Shown here: positions 17,340 through 26,078 of the stretch, piece after piece | How positions within the stretch are numbered: the stretch's first letter is position 1 | How the letters are laid out: each line of letters opens with the position of its first letter | Source of the DNA: JAGOPY01 sp964619555 | Lineage (GTDB): Bacteria > Bacteroidota > Bacteroidia > Bacteroidales > JAGOPY01 | DNA length: 64,000 nt | NCBI GenBank assembly: GCA_964619555.1 | Contig: CAZUDV010000020.1 | Span: 3,463-67,462, forward strand | Direction of reading: 5' to 3' | Translations under genes and position numbers: made by a program | Notes under the pieces: generated by a model | What the model was told of the DNA's origin: nothing | The model's database searches: none | The model's input: the letters and a program-made list of their open reading frames with translations, nothing else

Positions 17340-18689
17340 TCAGAATTTAAATTGTAATCTAAGAGTGAATACATTATCCTTAATATCCTGTGTAAAACCT
17401 TTGATACCGCTGGATTCATTCTTCACCAGGTCATAATAAGCCATGAGCTTGACATTCGAGGTCAATCTCAGATTGTAGCCAAATCCCCAGGTGGTGTACA
17501 TGATGTCGGCACCTGACAAATTGGTCTTGATCTCCGTATCACCGACCGTGATGGATGCTTTCATCCCGTCGCCTTTCACATCGGTGTTCGGATCAAACCA
17601 ATCATATTTTATAACAATGGAATGCCGGCTCATGCCTATGTTCTGGATGAAGTAAACATATCCGCCCTGTACCTTCCTGTTATAAGTATCATTGACACCC
17701 AGATCGGGGATGGACCGGTTAAAAGGGCTGATATTGGATTTGGCTGTTCCCGGCTGGCTGCCCCTGACATATTCCCCGCGGATCGTGGTTATACCCGGCA
17801 GCCAATCCAGGCTTAACTGTGCATCCAGTCCGTAGTATTCCCTGTTTGCAAAGGCCCCTTTGTTCGATTCGGTGGAGTCAACCACGAATCCCCCGGTAAT
17901 TCCGTCAGAGAGAGTGGTAAATTCATACACGTCTTTAGTCTCCTGAAAATATCCTCCTTTGTAATATGATACACCCAATCCGTACTTTAACTTTTCATTC
18001 CCTGTTGTCCTGTTGATGAACAAGTGCCCGAGAAAATCTTTCCGCGTATCCGTTTCCGGTGCCACTCCGTTGCCTGCGATCAGCCCCAGGTCGAGCCTGA
18101 TGAAATTCCACCGGGATTCCTTCCTGGGTTGAACCGAAAGCATGGCGCCCAGGTCCCTTTCACCCGGAAATAAAGTCTGCATGATCCTCGCCCGTTCCGG
18201 CGATTCCCTTAAGCTGGATGAATAGGCTATTTCAAATCCAAAGGGCCGGTTGAAAACACCGCCGGTCAGCGTGAACATTTGAAGCCAGGGATCCTTCAGA
18301 CTTAAATAGGCATCTTTAAGCGAAACACCTTTCTCCGTGGCATCGATCTGAATTACAAACTGGGAAAATTCGCCTTCATAAGCCACCTTTATCCGTCCCC
18401 GCCTTACCGTAAAACGGTTATCGCTGTTTTTAGGGAAGCTGCCTCCGGCAAAAGATACTATTCCGTTTGAATCGGCTATTTGAAACTGGGGTTGAATATA
18501 ACCGCTTATTTTAAGCTTTTTAAAAATATCGAAATCGGCCTTCAGATTTTCAATATTGGTATTTAAGGTATCAACGACCTCTTTCATATTGGGATCCGGT
18601 TTGTCCTGCGGATAAGCCACCCAGGTGGTTCCAAATGAAATAATCAGGATTGTTATCCGGAAAATTAAAACAATGAAACTTTTTTTCAT
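17340..18689 (-). CDS. phosphate-selective porin (OprO/OprP family)
   Basis: It has a signal peptide, a short N-terminal coiled coil (DTLNTNIENLKADFDIFKKL) and a beta-barrel of about 400 residues. The family pattern of phosphate-selective porins is seen in FTVRRGRIKVAYEGEFSQF followed by VIQIDATEKGVSLKDAYLSL and the closing FTLRLQFKF strand. OprP-type porins form trimeric anion channels in the outer membrane. As first gene of the pst-phoU-phoR operon, directly behind the Pho box, it completes a two-membrane phosphate uptake route. Confidence 0.9.
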   Translation of the reverse strand: MKKSFIVLIFRITILIISFGTTWVAYPQDKPDPNMKEVVDTLNTNIENLKADFDIFKKLKISGYIQPQFQIADSNGIVSFAGGSFPKNSDNRFTVRRGRIKVAYEGEFSQFVIQIDATEKGVSLKDAYLSLKDPWLQMFTLTGGVFNRPFGFEIAYSSSLRESPERARIMQTLFPGERDLGAMLSVQPRKESRWNFIRLDLGLIAGNGVAPETDTRKDFLGHLFINRTTGNEKLKYGLGVSYYKGGYFQETKDVYEFTTLSDGITGGFVVDSTESNKGAFANREYYGLDAQLSLDWLPGITTIRGEYVRGSQPGTAKSNISPFNRSIPDLGVNDTYNRKVQGGYVYFIQNIGMSRHSIVIKYDWFDPNTDVKGDGMKASITVGDTEIKTNLSGADIMYTTWGFGYNLRLTSNVKLMAYYDLVKNESSGIKGFTQDIKDNVFTLRLQFKF

Positions 18690-18713
18690 TTAATTGCGTC
18701 TTAAATCCTGGTG

Positions 18714-18720
18714 CAAAGTA
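18714..18720 (-). promoter_or_regulatory. putative -7 element of the porin-pst promoter
   Basis: On the minus strand the sequence is TACTTTG, one base short of the TAnnTTTG consensus. It lies 21 bases downstream of the last Pho half-site and 24 bases upstream of the porin ATG, a spacing in which the regulator would replace the -33 contact. Confidence 0.4.
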
Positions 18721-18741
18721 CCGGCTTGTATATAATCTGAT

Positions 18742-18769
18742 TATTAAGAAATTGTTAAGAAATTGTTAA
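18742..18769 (-). promoter_or_regulatory. Pho box: three direct half-sites with 11-bp period
   Basis: Read on the minus strand the sequence is TTAACA-N5-TTAACA-N5-TTAATA, with half-sites at 18769-18764, 18758-18753 and 18747-18742. Direct repeats of TTAACA type spaced by 11 bp are the known binding pattern of PhoP/PhoB response regulators. The site lies 53-80 bases before the porin ATG and would activate the whole porin-pst-phoU-phoR operon under phosphate limitation. Confidence 0.7.
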
Positions 18770-18802
18770 GTAAAATTGTCTATTTAACAGATAATCTGTT
18801 AC

Positions 18803-20200
18803 TTATACAATTCTATTCTTCCATTTGCCCCTTCTGAAGAAATAAAAGGCAGATAAAGTCATGCAGGTTTCTGCAATTAAAATGGAAATGAAGACTCCTG
18901 TTTCGTTCATTTTTAAAGAAATGGCCAGCAGGTATGCCAGGGGTATTTCCAATAGCCAGTAGCAGCAGAGGTTTATCCAGGTGGGTGTGACCGTATCGCC
19001 TGCTCCGTTGAGGCTGTTCACCATGACCATTCCCAGTCCATAGGCAATAAAGCCATAACTCAATATCCGGAGGCATTCGGCTCCGTTTCTTATCACCTCC
19101 GCATCATCGATGAATATCCGGATAAACGATGCCGGGAACAGCGCGGTGACAATACCCAGCGAGCCAAGGAAAATCATATTGATATAACCGGTGATCCACA
19201 CAGACCTTTCTGCCCGGTCCGGCCGGTTGGCGCCAAGGTTCTGTCCCACAAGGGTGGATGTGGCATTGCTGATACCCCACGATGGCAATAACATAAATAC
19301 CATAACCCTGATCGCAATGGTATATCCTGCCACTACCTGGCTGCCGTAGATGGAAATTATCCTTACCAGGAATATCCAGCTTGAGGTGGCGATCAGATGT
19401 TGTCCGGTAGCTCCTGTAGCCAGTTGCAACAGGTGCCTGATCAGCTTCCAGTCAGGCTTGAAATATTTTAACCGGAGGCAAACCCGGTGTTTTCCCCTGA
19501 ACAGCAAATAGAACTGGAACACTACCCCCAATCCGCGACCGATTGAGGTGGCTATGGCAGCGCCTTTGATTCCCAGCGCGGGTATGGGTCCAAGGCCAAA
19601 GATCAGTAACGGATCCAGAATAATGTTGATGATATTGGCAAACCAAAGGACCCTCATCGAAATGGCAGCATCCCCCGAACTTCTGAAAATCGCATTATTG
19701 ATGAATAACAGCATGATCACAATGTTTGTACCGGTTGTGATCAGTGTATAGGTTCCGTATTTCTCTATTACCCCGGGCTCCATTCCCATCAGGCCCAGCA
19801 ATTGCCTGTAGAAAATGACCGAAGGTATTGCCAGGAGGATGGAAAGGAATGCTCCGGTAAGTATTGCCTGGGCGGCGGAGTGAGATGCCTCTTCCGGGTT
19901 CTTTTCGCCGATCCGCCTGGAAATCACCGCGGTAGCCGCAGTTCCCAGGCCCACCCCAAGGGCATAAACAAGTGTCATCAGCGATTCTGTGATACCGACC
20001 ACAGCAACCGTCTCTGCCCCGAGTTTTGAAACAAAGTAAATGTCGGCGATAGCAAATATGGATTCCATTGCCATCTCCAGAACCATGGGAACAGATAAAA
20101 GAAAGATCGCCCGGCTGAGTTTTTCACTGGTGAAATCCCGCTCAGTCCCGGCAATGGCCTCTTTTAGATCGCGTAATATAGTCTTATAACTGACCGGCAA
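18803..20200 (-). CDS. MATE-family efflux transporter
   Basis: The 465-residue protein has about 12 membrane helices in two related halves. Family segments include AIFLLSVPMVLEMAMESIFA, then IADIYFVSKLGAETVAVVGI, and the second-half counterpart WGISNATSTLVGQNLGANRP. MATE proteins export organic cations or drugs with sodium or proton antiport. The start is a TTG at 20200, 7 bases after the end of the EamA gene; no in-frame ATG is near. It is likely cotranscribed with the EamA transporter. Confidence 0.88.
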   Translation of the reverse strand: MPVSYKTILRDLKEAIAGTERDFTSEKLSRAIFLLSVPMVLEMAMESIFAIADIYFVSKLGAETVAVVGITESLMTLVYALGVGLGTAATAVISRRIGEKNPEEASHSAAQAILTGAFLSILLAIPSVIFYRQLLGLMGMEPGVIEKYGTYTLITTGTNIVIMLLFINNAIFRSSGDAAISMRVLWFANIINIILDPLLIFGLGPIPALGIKGAAIATSIGRGLGVVFQFYLLFRGKHRVCLRLKYFKPDWKLIRHLLQLATGATGQHLIATSSWIFLVRIISIYGSQVVAGYTIAIRVMVFMLLPSWGISNATSTLVGQNLGANRPDRAERSVWITGYINMIFLGSLGIVTALFPASFIRIFIDDAEVIRNGAECLRILSYGFIAYGLGMVMVNSLNGAGDTVTPTWINLCCYWLLEIPLAYLLAISLKMNETGVFISILIAETCMTLSAFYFFRRGKWKNRIV

Positions 20201-20206
20201 TTTCCA

Positions 20207-21127
20207 TTATTTTTTTTGAAGGATTACTCCCGTGATGATAAAGGCCAGGCCGGCAAGCGTCGCCGGATGAATCGGCTCTCCAACAGTTATGTTTATAATC
20301 ACCAATGAAATAAAAGGGGCAAAGAAGATCAGGTTGCTGACTTTGGCGGTGGTGGAGGATAGCTGGAGCCCCTTCAGCCAGAAAACATAGGCTATCCCCA
20401 TTTCAAACACGCCAATGTAAAGACAACCCAGGAGCGCCTCCACTGATACGGGCCAGAGATCCCTGTCTGATCCCACCCCCGGGATCATATCTGAAAACAA
20501 GAACATATCTCTGACTATTAATATGTTGGCAATTAAAATATAGATGAATCCGAACAGGAAGTTTAAAAATAGTTTCACTATCTCGTCGCGTTTGTCTTTC
20601 AGGTTAAAGATCCAGAAAAGCGACCAGATTACGGTGCTGACCAGGGCCAGCGTTACCCCGGCCGGGTTGCTGAATTTCAAGGTCCAGATTTTTCCGCCGG
20701 TTCCTATTATGATAATGCCGATGAAACTTATAAAAATTGCCAGGAATCCTTTCCAGCCTATCTTTTGTCTTAGCAGGAAGAAGGAAAGAACGCTGAGGGT
20801 GACAGGCCAGGTGAAATTCAAAACCATGGCCTCCTGCGTCAGTAATAAATCATATGCCGTAAAGAGAACTATGTAGAATAAAAATGGATTCATCAGTCCG
20901 AGCAGGGCGGAATAAAGCAATGGCTTCATCCCGGAGGAAATGATCAGGTTGTGTTTTTTCCGGACAAGCAGGATGGATCCCAGGACCAACACGGAAACAG
21001 CTGATGCTCCTAACAACATCTGGAGTGGAGTGAGGGTTTTCAGGGTAAGTTTGAAGGCTGATCCGACAGTTGACCACATCAGGACAGCCAGGCCTGCATA
21101 TAAATAAGCTTTCGATTGTTTTTTCAT
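20207..21127 (-). CDS. EamA/DMT-family transporter
   Basis: There are 306 residues with about ten membrane helices in two EamA halves. The first half opens with YAGLAVLMWSTVGSAFKLTL and the second with PAGVTLALVSTVIWSLFWIF. Members export metabolites such as amino acids or nucleosides across the inner membrane; the substrate is not predictable. It is divergent from the carbamate kinase gene, with a 141-base gap, and is followed by the MATE gene. Confidence 0.87.
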   Translation of the reverse strand: MKKQSKAYLYAGLAVLMWSTVGSAFKLTLKTLTPLQMLLGASAVSVLVLGSILLVRKKHNLIISSGMKPLLYSALLGLMNPFLFYIVLFTAYDLLLTQEAMVLNFTWPVTLSVLSFFLLRQKIGWKGFLAIFISFIGIIIIGTGGKIWTLKFSNPAGVTLALVSTVIWSLFWIFNLKDKRDEIVKLFLNFLFGFIYILIANILIVRDMFLFSDMIPGVGSDRDLWPVSVEALLGCLYIGVFEMGIAYVFWLKGLQLSSTTAKVSNLIFFAPFISLVIINITVGEPIHPATLAGLAFIITGVILQKK

Positions 21128-21268
21128 GAAAACGGTCTGATGAGCAATCCCGCTGCTGATTATCCCAAAAGAGACTCCCGACAGGGCACGAAGATAAAAA
21201 ATAAACCGGTCCGGACTCCTGAAAGCCTAAATATTGTAGCTTTGTGGCTCGAATCCAAATATGCTTGT

Positions 21269-22213
21269 ATGAAAAAATTAGGGGTTGTTGCCTTTGGAGG
21301 AAATGCACTGATAGTGGGCAAACAAAAAGGCACCATTGATGAGCAGGAAGAAAATGCCTATAAAACCTGTGAGCGTTTGCTGGTTCTGATCAATGCGGGA
21401 TATGATCTGGTTATCACGCACGGCAATGGGCCCCAGGTAGGGAATATCATGCTGGCTAATGCTGCCGGTGAAAAACTTTACGGAGTGCCTGAAATGCCTC
21501 TCGATATTTCGGTTGCCTACTCCCAGGGATTTATAGGATATGTCATCGAACAGCAACTGAGAAATGTTTTCCGGGAAAATGACATCGACCGTGATATCAT
21601 TACGATTATCACCCAGGTGCTGGTGAATAAGGACGATCCGGCATTCCAGAATCCGGTGAAACCGATCGGACCTTTCTATACAAAGGATGAAGCCGACAAG
21701 ATAAGCAACCTGAGCGGAGCTATATTTGCCGAGGACCCCAGGGGAAGGGGATACAGGAAAGTGGTAGCCTCTCCGCGGCCACTGGTGATCTATAATACCA
21801 AGACGATTGAGAGGATTGCCAGGGAAGGCCAGATCGTTATTGCAGTGGGAGGGGGAGGCATTCCGGCGTATTATAAGACGGAGCATAAACTCCAGGGGAT
21901 TGATGCCGTGATAGACAAGGACCATGCTTCGGCATTGCTGGCCTCGCAAATAGGAGCTTACCGGTTTTTTATCCTGACGGATGTTCCCAAAGTCTGCCTG
22001 AATTTTAATACGCCACAGGAAAAATCGATCGACCGGATGAACATCGCCCAGGCAAAAAAATACCTGGCCGAAGGACAGTTCACCGAGGGCAGCATGGCCC
22101 CTAAGATCCGCGCTGCTATTTACTTTGTGGAGCATAGCGGCCGGGATGCCATCATTACTCAAACAACACTGCTCGGGATCGATGACGGCGGTACCAGGAT
22201 CACCATTGTTTAG
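21269..22213 (+). CDS. arcC: carbamate kinase
   Basis: The ATG at 21269 gives a 314-residue protein, the normal family length; the frame upstream is not protein-like. Landmarks are VVAFGGNALI at the start, ITHGNGPQVGNIML, AVGGGGIPAYY and the lysine in IDKDHASALLA. It makes ATP from carbamoyl phosphate and ADP, releasing ammonia and CO2. The next gene encodes ornithine carbamoyltransferase, so the two form the energy-yielding end of arginine or citrulline fermentation. Arginine deiminase (arcA) is not in the window. Confidence 0.93.
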   Translation: MKKLGVVAFGGNALIVGKQKGTIDEQEENAYKTCERLLVLINAGYDLVITHGNGPQVGNIMLANAAGEKLYGVPEMPLDISVAYSQGFIGYVIEQQLRNVFRENDIDRDIITIITQVLVNKDDPAFQNPVKPIGPFYTKDEADKISNLSGAIFAEDPRGRGYRKVVASPRPLVIYNTKTIERIAREGQIVIAVGGGGIPAYYKTEHKLQGIDAVIDKDHASALLASQIGAYRFFILTDVPKVCLNFNTPQEKSIDRMNIAQAKKYLAEGQFTEGSMAPKIRAAIYFVEHSGRDAIITQTTLLGIDDGGTRITIV

Positions 22214-22299
22214 CTCCAAATCCAGGTAAAATCAGGTTTCAATCATATTAAATGGAGAATCTACTAATCCTTAAACCTTTAACTTAAATTCATATAGCT

Positions 22300-23301
22300 A
22301 TGTCATTCAACCTTCGTAACCGCAGTTTTCTGAAACTCCTTGACTTTACGCCTCAGGAGATCAGGTTCCTACTGGATCTTTCAGCGGAATTGAAACGGGC
22401 TAAATATGCCGGTACTGAACAACAAAAATTAAAAGGCAAGAATATTGTCCTCCTGTTCGAAAAAGATTCGACCCGGACGCGCTGCGCATTCGAAGTGGCC
22501 GCTTTTGACCAGGGCGCCAACGTCACTTATCTGGGCCCTTCCGGTTCCCAGATGAAGAAAAAGGAAACCATCAAGGATACGGCAAGAGTTCTTGGAAGAA
22601 TGTACGATGGCATCGAGTACCGGGGATATGGGCAGGATATCGTTGAAGAATTGGCCCGGCATGCCAATGTGCCTGTATGGAACGGCCTGACGAATGAATT
22701 TCACCCGACACAGGTGCTGGCAGATCTTCTGACCATGCTGGAGCACAGCGACAAGCCGTTGAACAGGATCTCGTATTGCTACCTGGGCGATGCCAGGAAC
22801 AATATGGGCAATTCACTCCTGGTCGGGGCAGCCAAAATGGGCATGGACTTCAGGTCAATCGCGCCCAAACAATTCCAGCCATCACCGGAACTCGTAGCCA
22901 GGTGCATGGAAATTGCAAAGGAAACCGGCGCCAGGATACTGGTAACGGATAATGTGGAAGAAGGAGTGAAGGGTGTGGATTTCATTTATACGGATGTTTG
23001 GGTGTCGATGGGAGAACCTGATTCAGCGTGGAAAGAAAGGCTGGACCTGATGCTTCCTTACCAGGTCAATATGAACCTTCTTAAAAAAACCGGGAATCCG
23101 AATGTGAAATTTCTCCATTGCCTGCCTTCTTTCCATAACCGGGACACGGTTGTGGGCGAAGAGATCTTCCAAAAATTCGGGGTAGCCGAAATGGAAGCCA
23201 CGGATGAAGTATTCGAATCCCCCGCTTCCGTAGTGTTTGATCAGGCCGAAAACCGTTTGCATACCATAAAAGCTGTCATGGTGGCTACATTAGGATTATA
23301 A
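22300..23301 (+). CDS. arcB: ornithine carbamoyltransferase, E. coli ArgF/ArcB type
   Basis: At 333 residues it matches the classic enzyme. It carries the carbamoyl-phosphate motif STRTR (57-61), the FHPTQVLADL motif and the ornithine-binding HCLPSFHN near residue 270. Many Bacteroidota make arginine with an acetyl- or succinylornithine variant that lacks the STRTR motif. This true ornithine enzyme beside arcC is therefore more likely catabolic: citrulline plus phosphate to ornithine plus carbamoyl phosphate. Regulatory elements in the 86-base gap to arcC were not recognised. Confidence 0.9.
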   Translation: MSFNLRNRSFLKLLDFTPQEIRFLLDLSAELKRAKYAGTEQQKLKGKNIVLLFEKDSTRTRCAFEVAAFDQGANVTYLGPSGSQMKKKETIKDTARVLGRMYDGIEYRGYGQDIVEELARHANVPVWNGLTNEFHPTQVLADLLTMLEHSDKPLNRISYCYLGDARNNMGNSLLVGAAKMGMDFRSIAPKQFQPSPELVARCMEIAKETGARILVTDNVEEGVKGVDFIYTDVWVSMGEPDSAWKERLDLMLPYQVNMNLLKKTGNPNVKFLHCLPSFHNRDTVVGEEIFQKFGVAEMEATDEVFESPASVVFDQAENRLHTIKAVMVATLGL

Positions 23302-23345
23302 CCGTATGTTTATTAAATTTGATGCGACCATCAATTAATAAACGT

Positions 23346-23945
23346 ATGAAAAACATCGTGCTTGCTTTATCACTCGGCAGCCTGTTGCTGCTGTCCTCCT
23401 GTACCACCATTAATCTTACCAGTTGGAAAGATACATCATCCGATATTAAGGTAGATCATGTGGTTGTCCTAGCCCTGTTTGAAAAACTGGAATACACCAA
23501 GGCCATGGAGGAAAATGTGGCGGAATACTTCAACGCAAAAAGCCTTAAGTGCACGAAAGCGTTGGATTTCATGGCCCCTAACCAGGAATACTCAAATGAG
23601 GAACTGAAGCACAAAGTCGAAGCCTATGGCGCAGACGCTATCCTGATCTTTGTCCCAAAAGGCGCTGATAAGTCAGTCAACTATACCCCACCTACTTATT
23701 CCGGTTATTACCGCGGTTACCGGGGTGGAGTCTATTCTGTTTCACCGGGATATTACAGTGAATCCACCACTTATCATGTTCAGGCTAACCTGTATGCCAT
23801 TGAAGATGAAAAACTTATCTGGACGGGCGATATTTCGACGACCGACCCGGCTTCGATTGACAAGGCGACTTTTTATATCGCACAGAAGGTCTATGACGAC
23901 TGGCAGAAGAACAGCCTGATCTCGGTCCCTGCTAAAAACAAATGA
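23346..23945 (+). CDS. DUF4136-like lipoprotein
   Basis: The start is ATG 23346, which places the lipobox LSSC at about residue 19; an upstream ATG in frame is less fitting. The mature protein begins TTINLTSWKD and has the alternating strand/helix layout of DUF4136-like lipoproteins, including a Tyr/Gly-rich loop (YRGYRGGVYSVSPGYYS) and a closing segment, YIAQKVYDDWQ. Probably outer-membrane anchored. Function unknown. It converges with rex. Confidence 0.7.
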   Translation: MKNIVLALSLGSLLLLSSCTTINLTSWKDTSSDIKVDHVVVLALFEKLEYTKAMEENVAEYFNAKSLKCTKALDFMAPNQEYSNEELKHKVEAYGADAILIFVPKGADKSVNYTPPTYSGYYRGYRGGVYSVSPGYYSESTTYHVQANLYAIEDEKLIWTGDISTTDPASIDKATFYIAQKVYDDWQKNSLISVPAKNK

Positions 23946-23956
23946 TCTGACGGTGG

Positions 23957-24583
23957 TTAATCCGCGTGGGATTTAACGTAAAATGCCACCTTTTCCAACG
24001 AGGTGATCATATCGTATTCCTCCAGGTGCACATCTTTGGGAACCGAAACGGATTTCGGTGCATAGTTCAATATACCTTTGATACCGGCTTTGACCAGGTT
24101 GTCGGCAGTGAGCTGGCTCTGATCTGCCGGCACTGTTATGATGCCAAGGGTTATGCTCTCTTTGTTAATGATCTCCGACATATCATCCACATGATAACAA
24201 GGTACCCCCGAGTATTTCTTTCCCACTTTCTCACTATTGCTGTCAAATACAGCCGCTATGGATAACTTGGTCCGTTTGCCGCTGAAGTAATTGATGATGG
24301 CCCTTCCCAGGTTCCCGACACCTACCACGCATACCCTGATGATCTTCTCACTGTCGATGATATCCCCGATGAGATCAATGAGTTCCTTGACATGATAACC
24401 TTTCCGCAGGGTTCCGGTGTAACCGATAAGCATGATATCGCGCCGGACCTGGACTGCTGTGATGTGGATTATCCTGGCAATTTCATGGGAAAATATATGC
24501 GTTTTCCCGGTCGAATGTACCATCAGCAGTGCACGACGGTATTGACTGAGGCGTTCAATAGTCTTGTGCGGAAGATGTCTCAT
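23957..24583 (-). CDS. rex: Rex redox-sensing transcriptional repressor
   Basis: The 208-residue protein has an N-terminal winged helix (IERLSQYRRALLMVHSTGK, with QVRRDIMLIGYTG as the recognition part) and a Rossmann domain with the NAD(H) motif VVGVGNLGRAI near residue 87. Rex binds DNA when NADH/NAD+ is low and leaves when NADH rises. It lies at the edge of the hydrogenase island. A perfect Rex operator is found 72 bases before its own start and another before hoxF, so autoregulation and control of the hydrogenase are well supported. Confidence 0.93.
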   Translation of the reverse strand: MRHLPHKTIERLSQYRRALLMVHSTGKTHIFSHEIARIIHITAVQVRRDIMLIGYTGTLRKGYHVKELIDLIGDIIDSEKIIRVCVVGVGNLGRAIINYFSGKRTKLSIAAVFDSNSEKVGKKYSGVPCYHVDDMSEIINKESITLGIITVPADQSQLTADNLVKAGIKGILNYAPKSVSVPKDVHLEEYDMITSLEKVAFYVKSHAD

Positions 24584-24618
24584 GGTGACAAAATTATTTT
24601 GTGATCGCTATCTGGTCA

Positions 24619-24650
24619 CAAAAATAAATTCATCGAAGATTAAATGCAAG
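24619..24650 (-). promoter_or_regulatory. rex: putative rex promoter (-7 TATTTTTG, -33 CTTG)
   Basis: On the minus strand TATTTTTG (24626-24619) matches the TAnnTTTG -7 consensus, and CTTG (24650-24647) precedes it by 20 bases, a fitting spacing for -33. It is 36 bases upstream of the rex ATG. An additional inverted repeat TTTTGTGA-N11-TCACAAAA (24597-24623) overlaps the -7 and presumed start. Confidence 0.45.
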
Positions 24651-24654
24651 ACTT

Positions 24655-24672
24655 TTGTTAAAAAATTAACAA
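24655..24672. promoter_or_regulatory. Rex operator upstream of rex (perfect 7-4-7 palindrome)
   Basis: TTGTTAA-AAAA-TTAACAA matches the known Rex operator form TTGTTAAnnnnTTAACAA exactly. It overlaps the stop codon of hypB (24666-24668) and lies 72 bases before the rex ATG. It would allow Rex to repress its own gene. Confidence 0.8.
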
Positions 24673-25487
24673 ATAAGCGATTTCTTTAACCAATCTGCCC
24701 ATCCTTCAAATCCTTCGCCGTTTCGGGCCGACAGCAAAATGAATTCCAGATTATTATTTATTCTGAGGGCATATTCTTTGAAAAGATCGACATTAAAATC
24801 CAGGTAGGGCAGGAGGTCCGATTTATTTATCACACAAAGCTGAGAGGTCTGGAACATATTCGGATACTTGAGCGGTTTATCCTCCCCTTCCGTCACACTC
24901 ATAATCACCACCCTTTTGGATTCCCCGAGATCAAATAATGCCGGGCACACCAGATTGCCAACATTCTCGATCATCAACACCGATTTATCCCCGATATCCA
25001 TTTTTTTAATGGCGGTATTCACCATTTGGGCGTCCAGGTGGCATCCGTTGCCGGTATTGACCTGCACCACAGGAGCCCCCGTGTTGTTGATCCGCTCCGC
25101 GTCAAGCATGGTTTGCTGGTCTCCCTCAATGACATAGAAAGAAATCTCTCCTGAAAGCTCCCGGATCGTTTTTTCGAGCAGCGAAGTCTTACCGGAACCC
25201 GGCGAACTGACCAGATTAATGGCCGTAATATGCCGGGCCTCAAAAAATCCCCGGTTCCTCTCTGCAAGCAAATCATTTCTTTGCATGATGTTTATTTCAA
25301 CATCTATTTCCTTCGGATGACTGTGGTCGTGTGTGTGATGATGATCCTCCGAATGATCATGATGATGTTCATGGGAATGAACAATTCCATTATGTTCATG
25401 CTCATGAGTATGAAAATCAAATCCGGAATTCCCTGGCTTCCTGTACCGGACAGAGCCCGGTTGTCCGCATCCGCAAGTGTCGCACAT
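24666..25487 (-). CDS. hypB: hydrogenase nickel incorporation GTPase HypB
   Basis: The N-terminus has the CxxCGC nickel motif (C2, C5, C7), followed by a strongly His-rich stretch (about residues 26-57) for nickel storage. The G domain starts with Walker A SSPGSGKTS (94-102), and the nickel/zinc site CH motif is in NTGNGCHLDA. HypB delivers nickel to the large subunit of NiFe hydrogenases using GTP. The 273-residue length is normal for the His-rich type. It is the head of a short minus-strand unit with rex 82 bases behind. The partner HypA is not in the window. Confidence 0.93.
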   Translation of the reverse strand: MCDTCGCGQPGSVRYRKPGNSGFDFHTHEHEHNGIVHSHEHHHDHSEDHHHTHDHSHPKEIDVEINIMQRNDLLAERNRGFFEARHITAINLVSSPGSGKTSLLEKTIRELSGEISFYVIEGDQQTMLDAERINNTGAPVVQVNTGNGCHLDAQMVNTAIKKMDIGDKSVLMIENVGNLVCPALFDLGESKRVVIMSVTEGEDKPLKYPNMFQTSQLCVINKSDLLPYLDFNVDLFKEYALRINNNLEFILLSARNGEGFEGWADWLKKSLIC

Positions 25488-25629
25488 ATAGTATTATTTG
25501 GGGCTTCAAAGTTACTGATAAAATGGATTTAATCTAAATTATCAATATAAATCAGCAAACTATTGATAAATAGGTACAAAATTTAATATTTTTATAATTA
25601 AATACTGGCTAATTATAAATCTAACGATT

Positions 25630-26040
25630 ATGACGAAAATTATATCCCTGCATGTGACCTGTCCTCATTGCTCTCATTCCTTGATGGACGAAGATAAATT
25701 GATTAACAACAGGCCTTCAATCCGGACAGAAATTCAAACTTCCATTAAGCAAAAAGGATATTTATGGTTGAGTTCAATATATGGGGATTATAATGTACTT
25801 TCCGAATTTCCGATTGTAGAAGGGGATGTGGTTGACTTTTACTGCCCATACTGCCATGAAAGTCTGAAACGTAAAAAAGTCGAATGCGATGTTTGCAGCG
25901 CGCCTATTGCATTTATGAATGTGGATGTTGGGGGCAGGGTGAGCTTTTGCACCAGGAGCGGATGCAAAAACCATTATGTGGTTTTTGAAGATCTGGATAC
26001 CATCATCCGTAAATTCTACGACGAATACGGATATCATTGA
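25630..26040 (+). CDS. small zinc-ribbon protein of unknown function in the hyp cluster
   Basis: The 136-residue protein contains four cysteine pairs: CPHC (11-14), CPYC (72-75), CDVC (86-89) and C107-x4-C112. These probably form two zinc ribbons. There is no signal peptide. Between the pairs lies an alpha/beta stretch (RTEIQTSIKQKGYLWLSSIY). It is divergent from hypB across a 142-base A/T-rich gap and converges with hypE. It is not HypA by sequence, as it lacks the N-terminal MHE/MHQ nickel site, but its placement suggests a metal-related or regulatory role in hydrogenase biogenesis. No family assigned. Confidence 0.7.
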   Translation: MTKIISLHVTCPHCSHSLMDEDKLINNRPSIRTEIQTSIKQKGYLWLSSIYGDYNVLSEFPIVEGDVVDFYCPYCHESLKRKKVECDVCSAPIAFMNVDVGGRVSFCTRSGCKNHYVVFEDLDTIIRKFYDEYGYH

Positions 26041-26078
26041 CGATGTAAGTTAAGACAAGCAGCGGGCTGAAAACCGGT

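Noticed and set aside
21278..22219. Minus-strand open frame of 313 codons
   Set aside because: It is antisense to carbamate kinase across nearly its full length; the kinase motifs decide the strand.
24597..24623. TTTTGTGA-N11-TCACAAAA as a CRP/FNR site
   Set aside because: CRP and FNR sites need a much shorter spacer (about 4-6 bases); the spacing of 11 does not fit.
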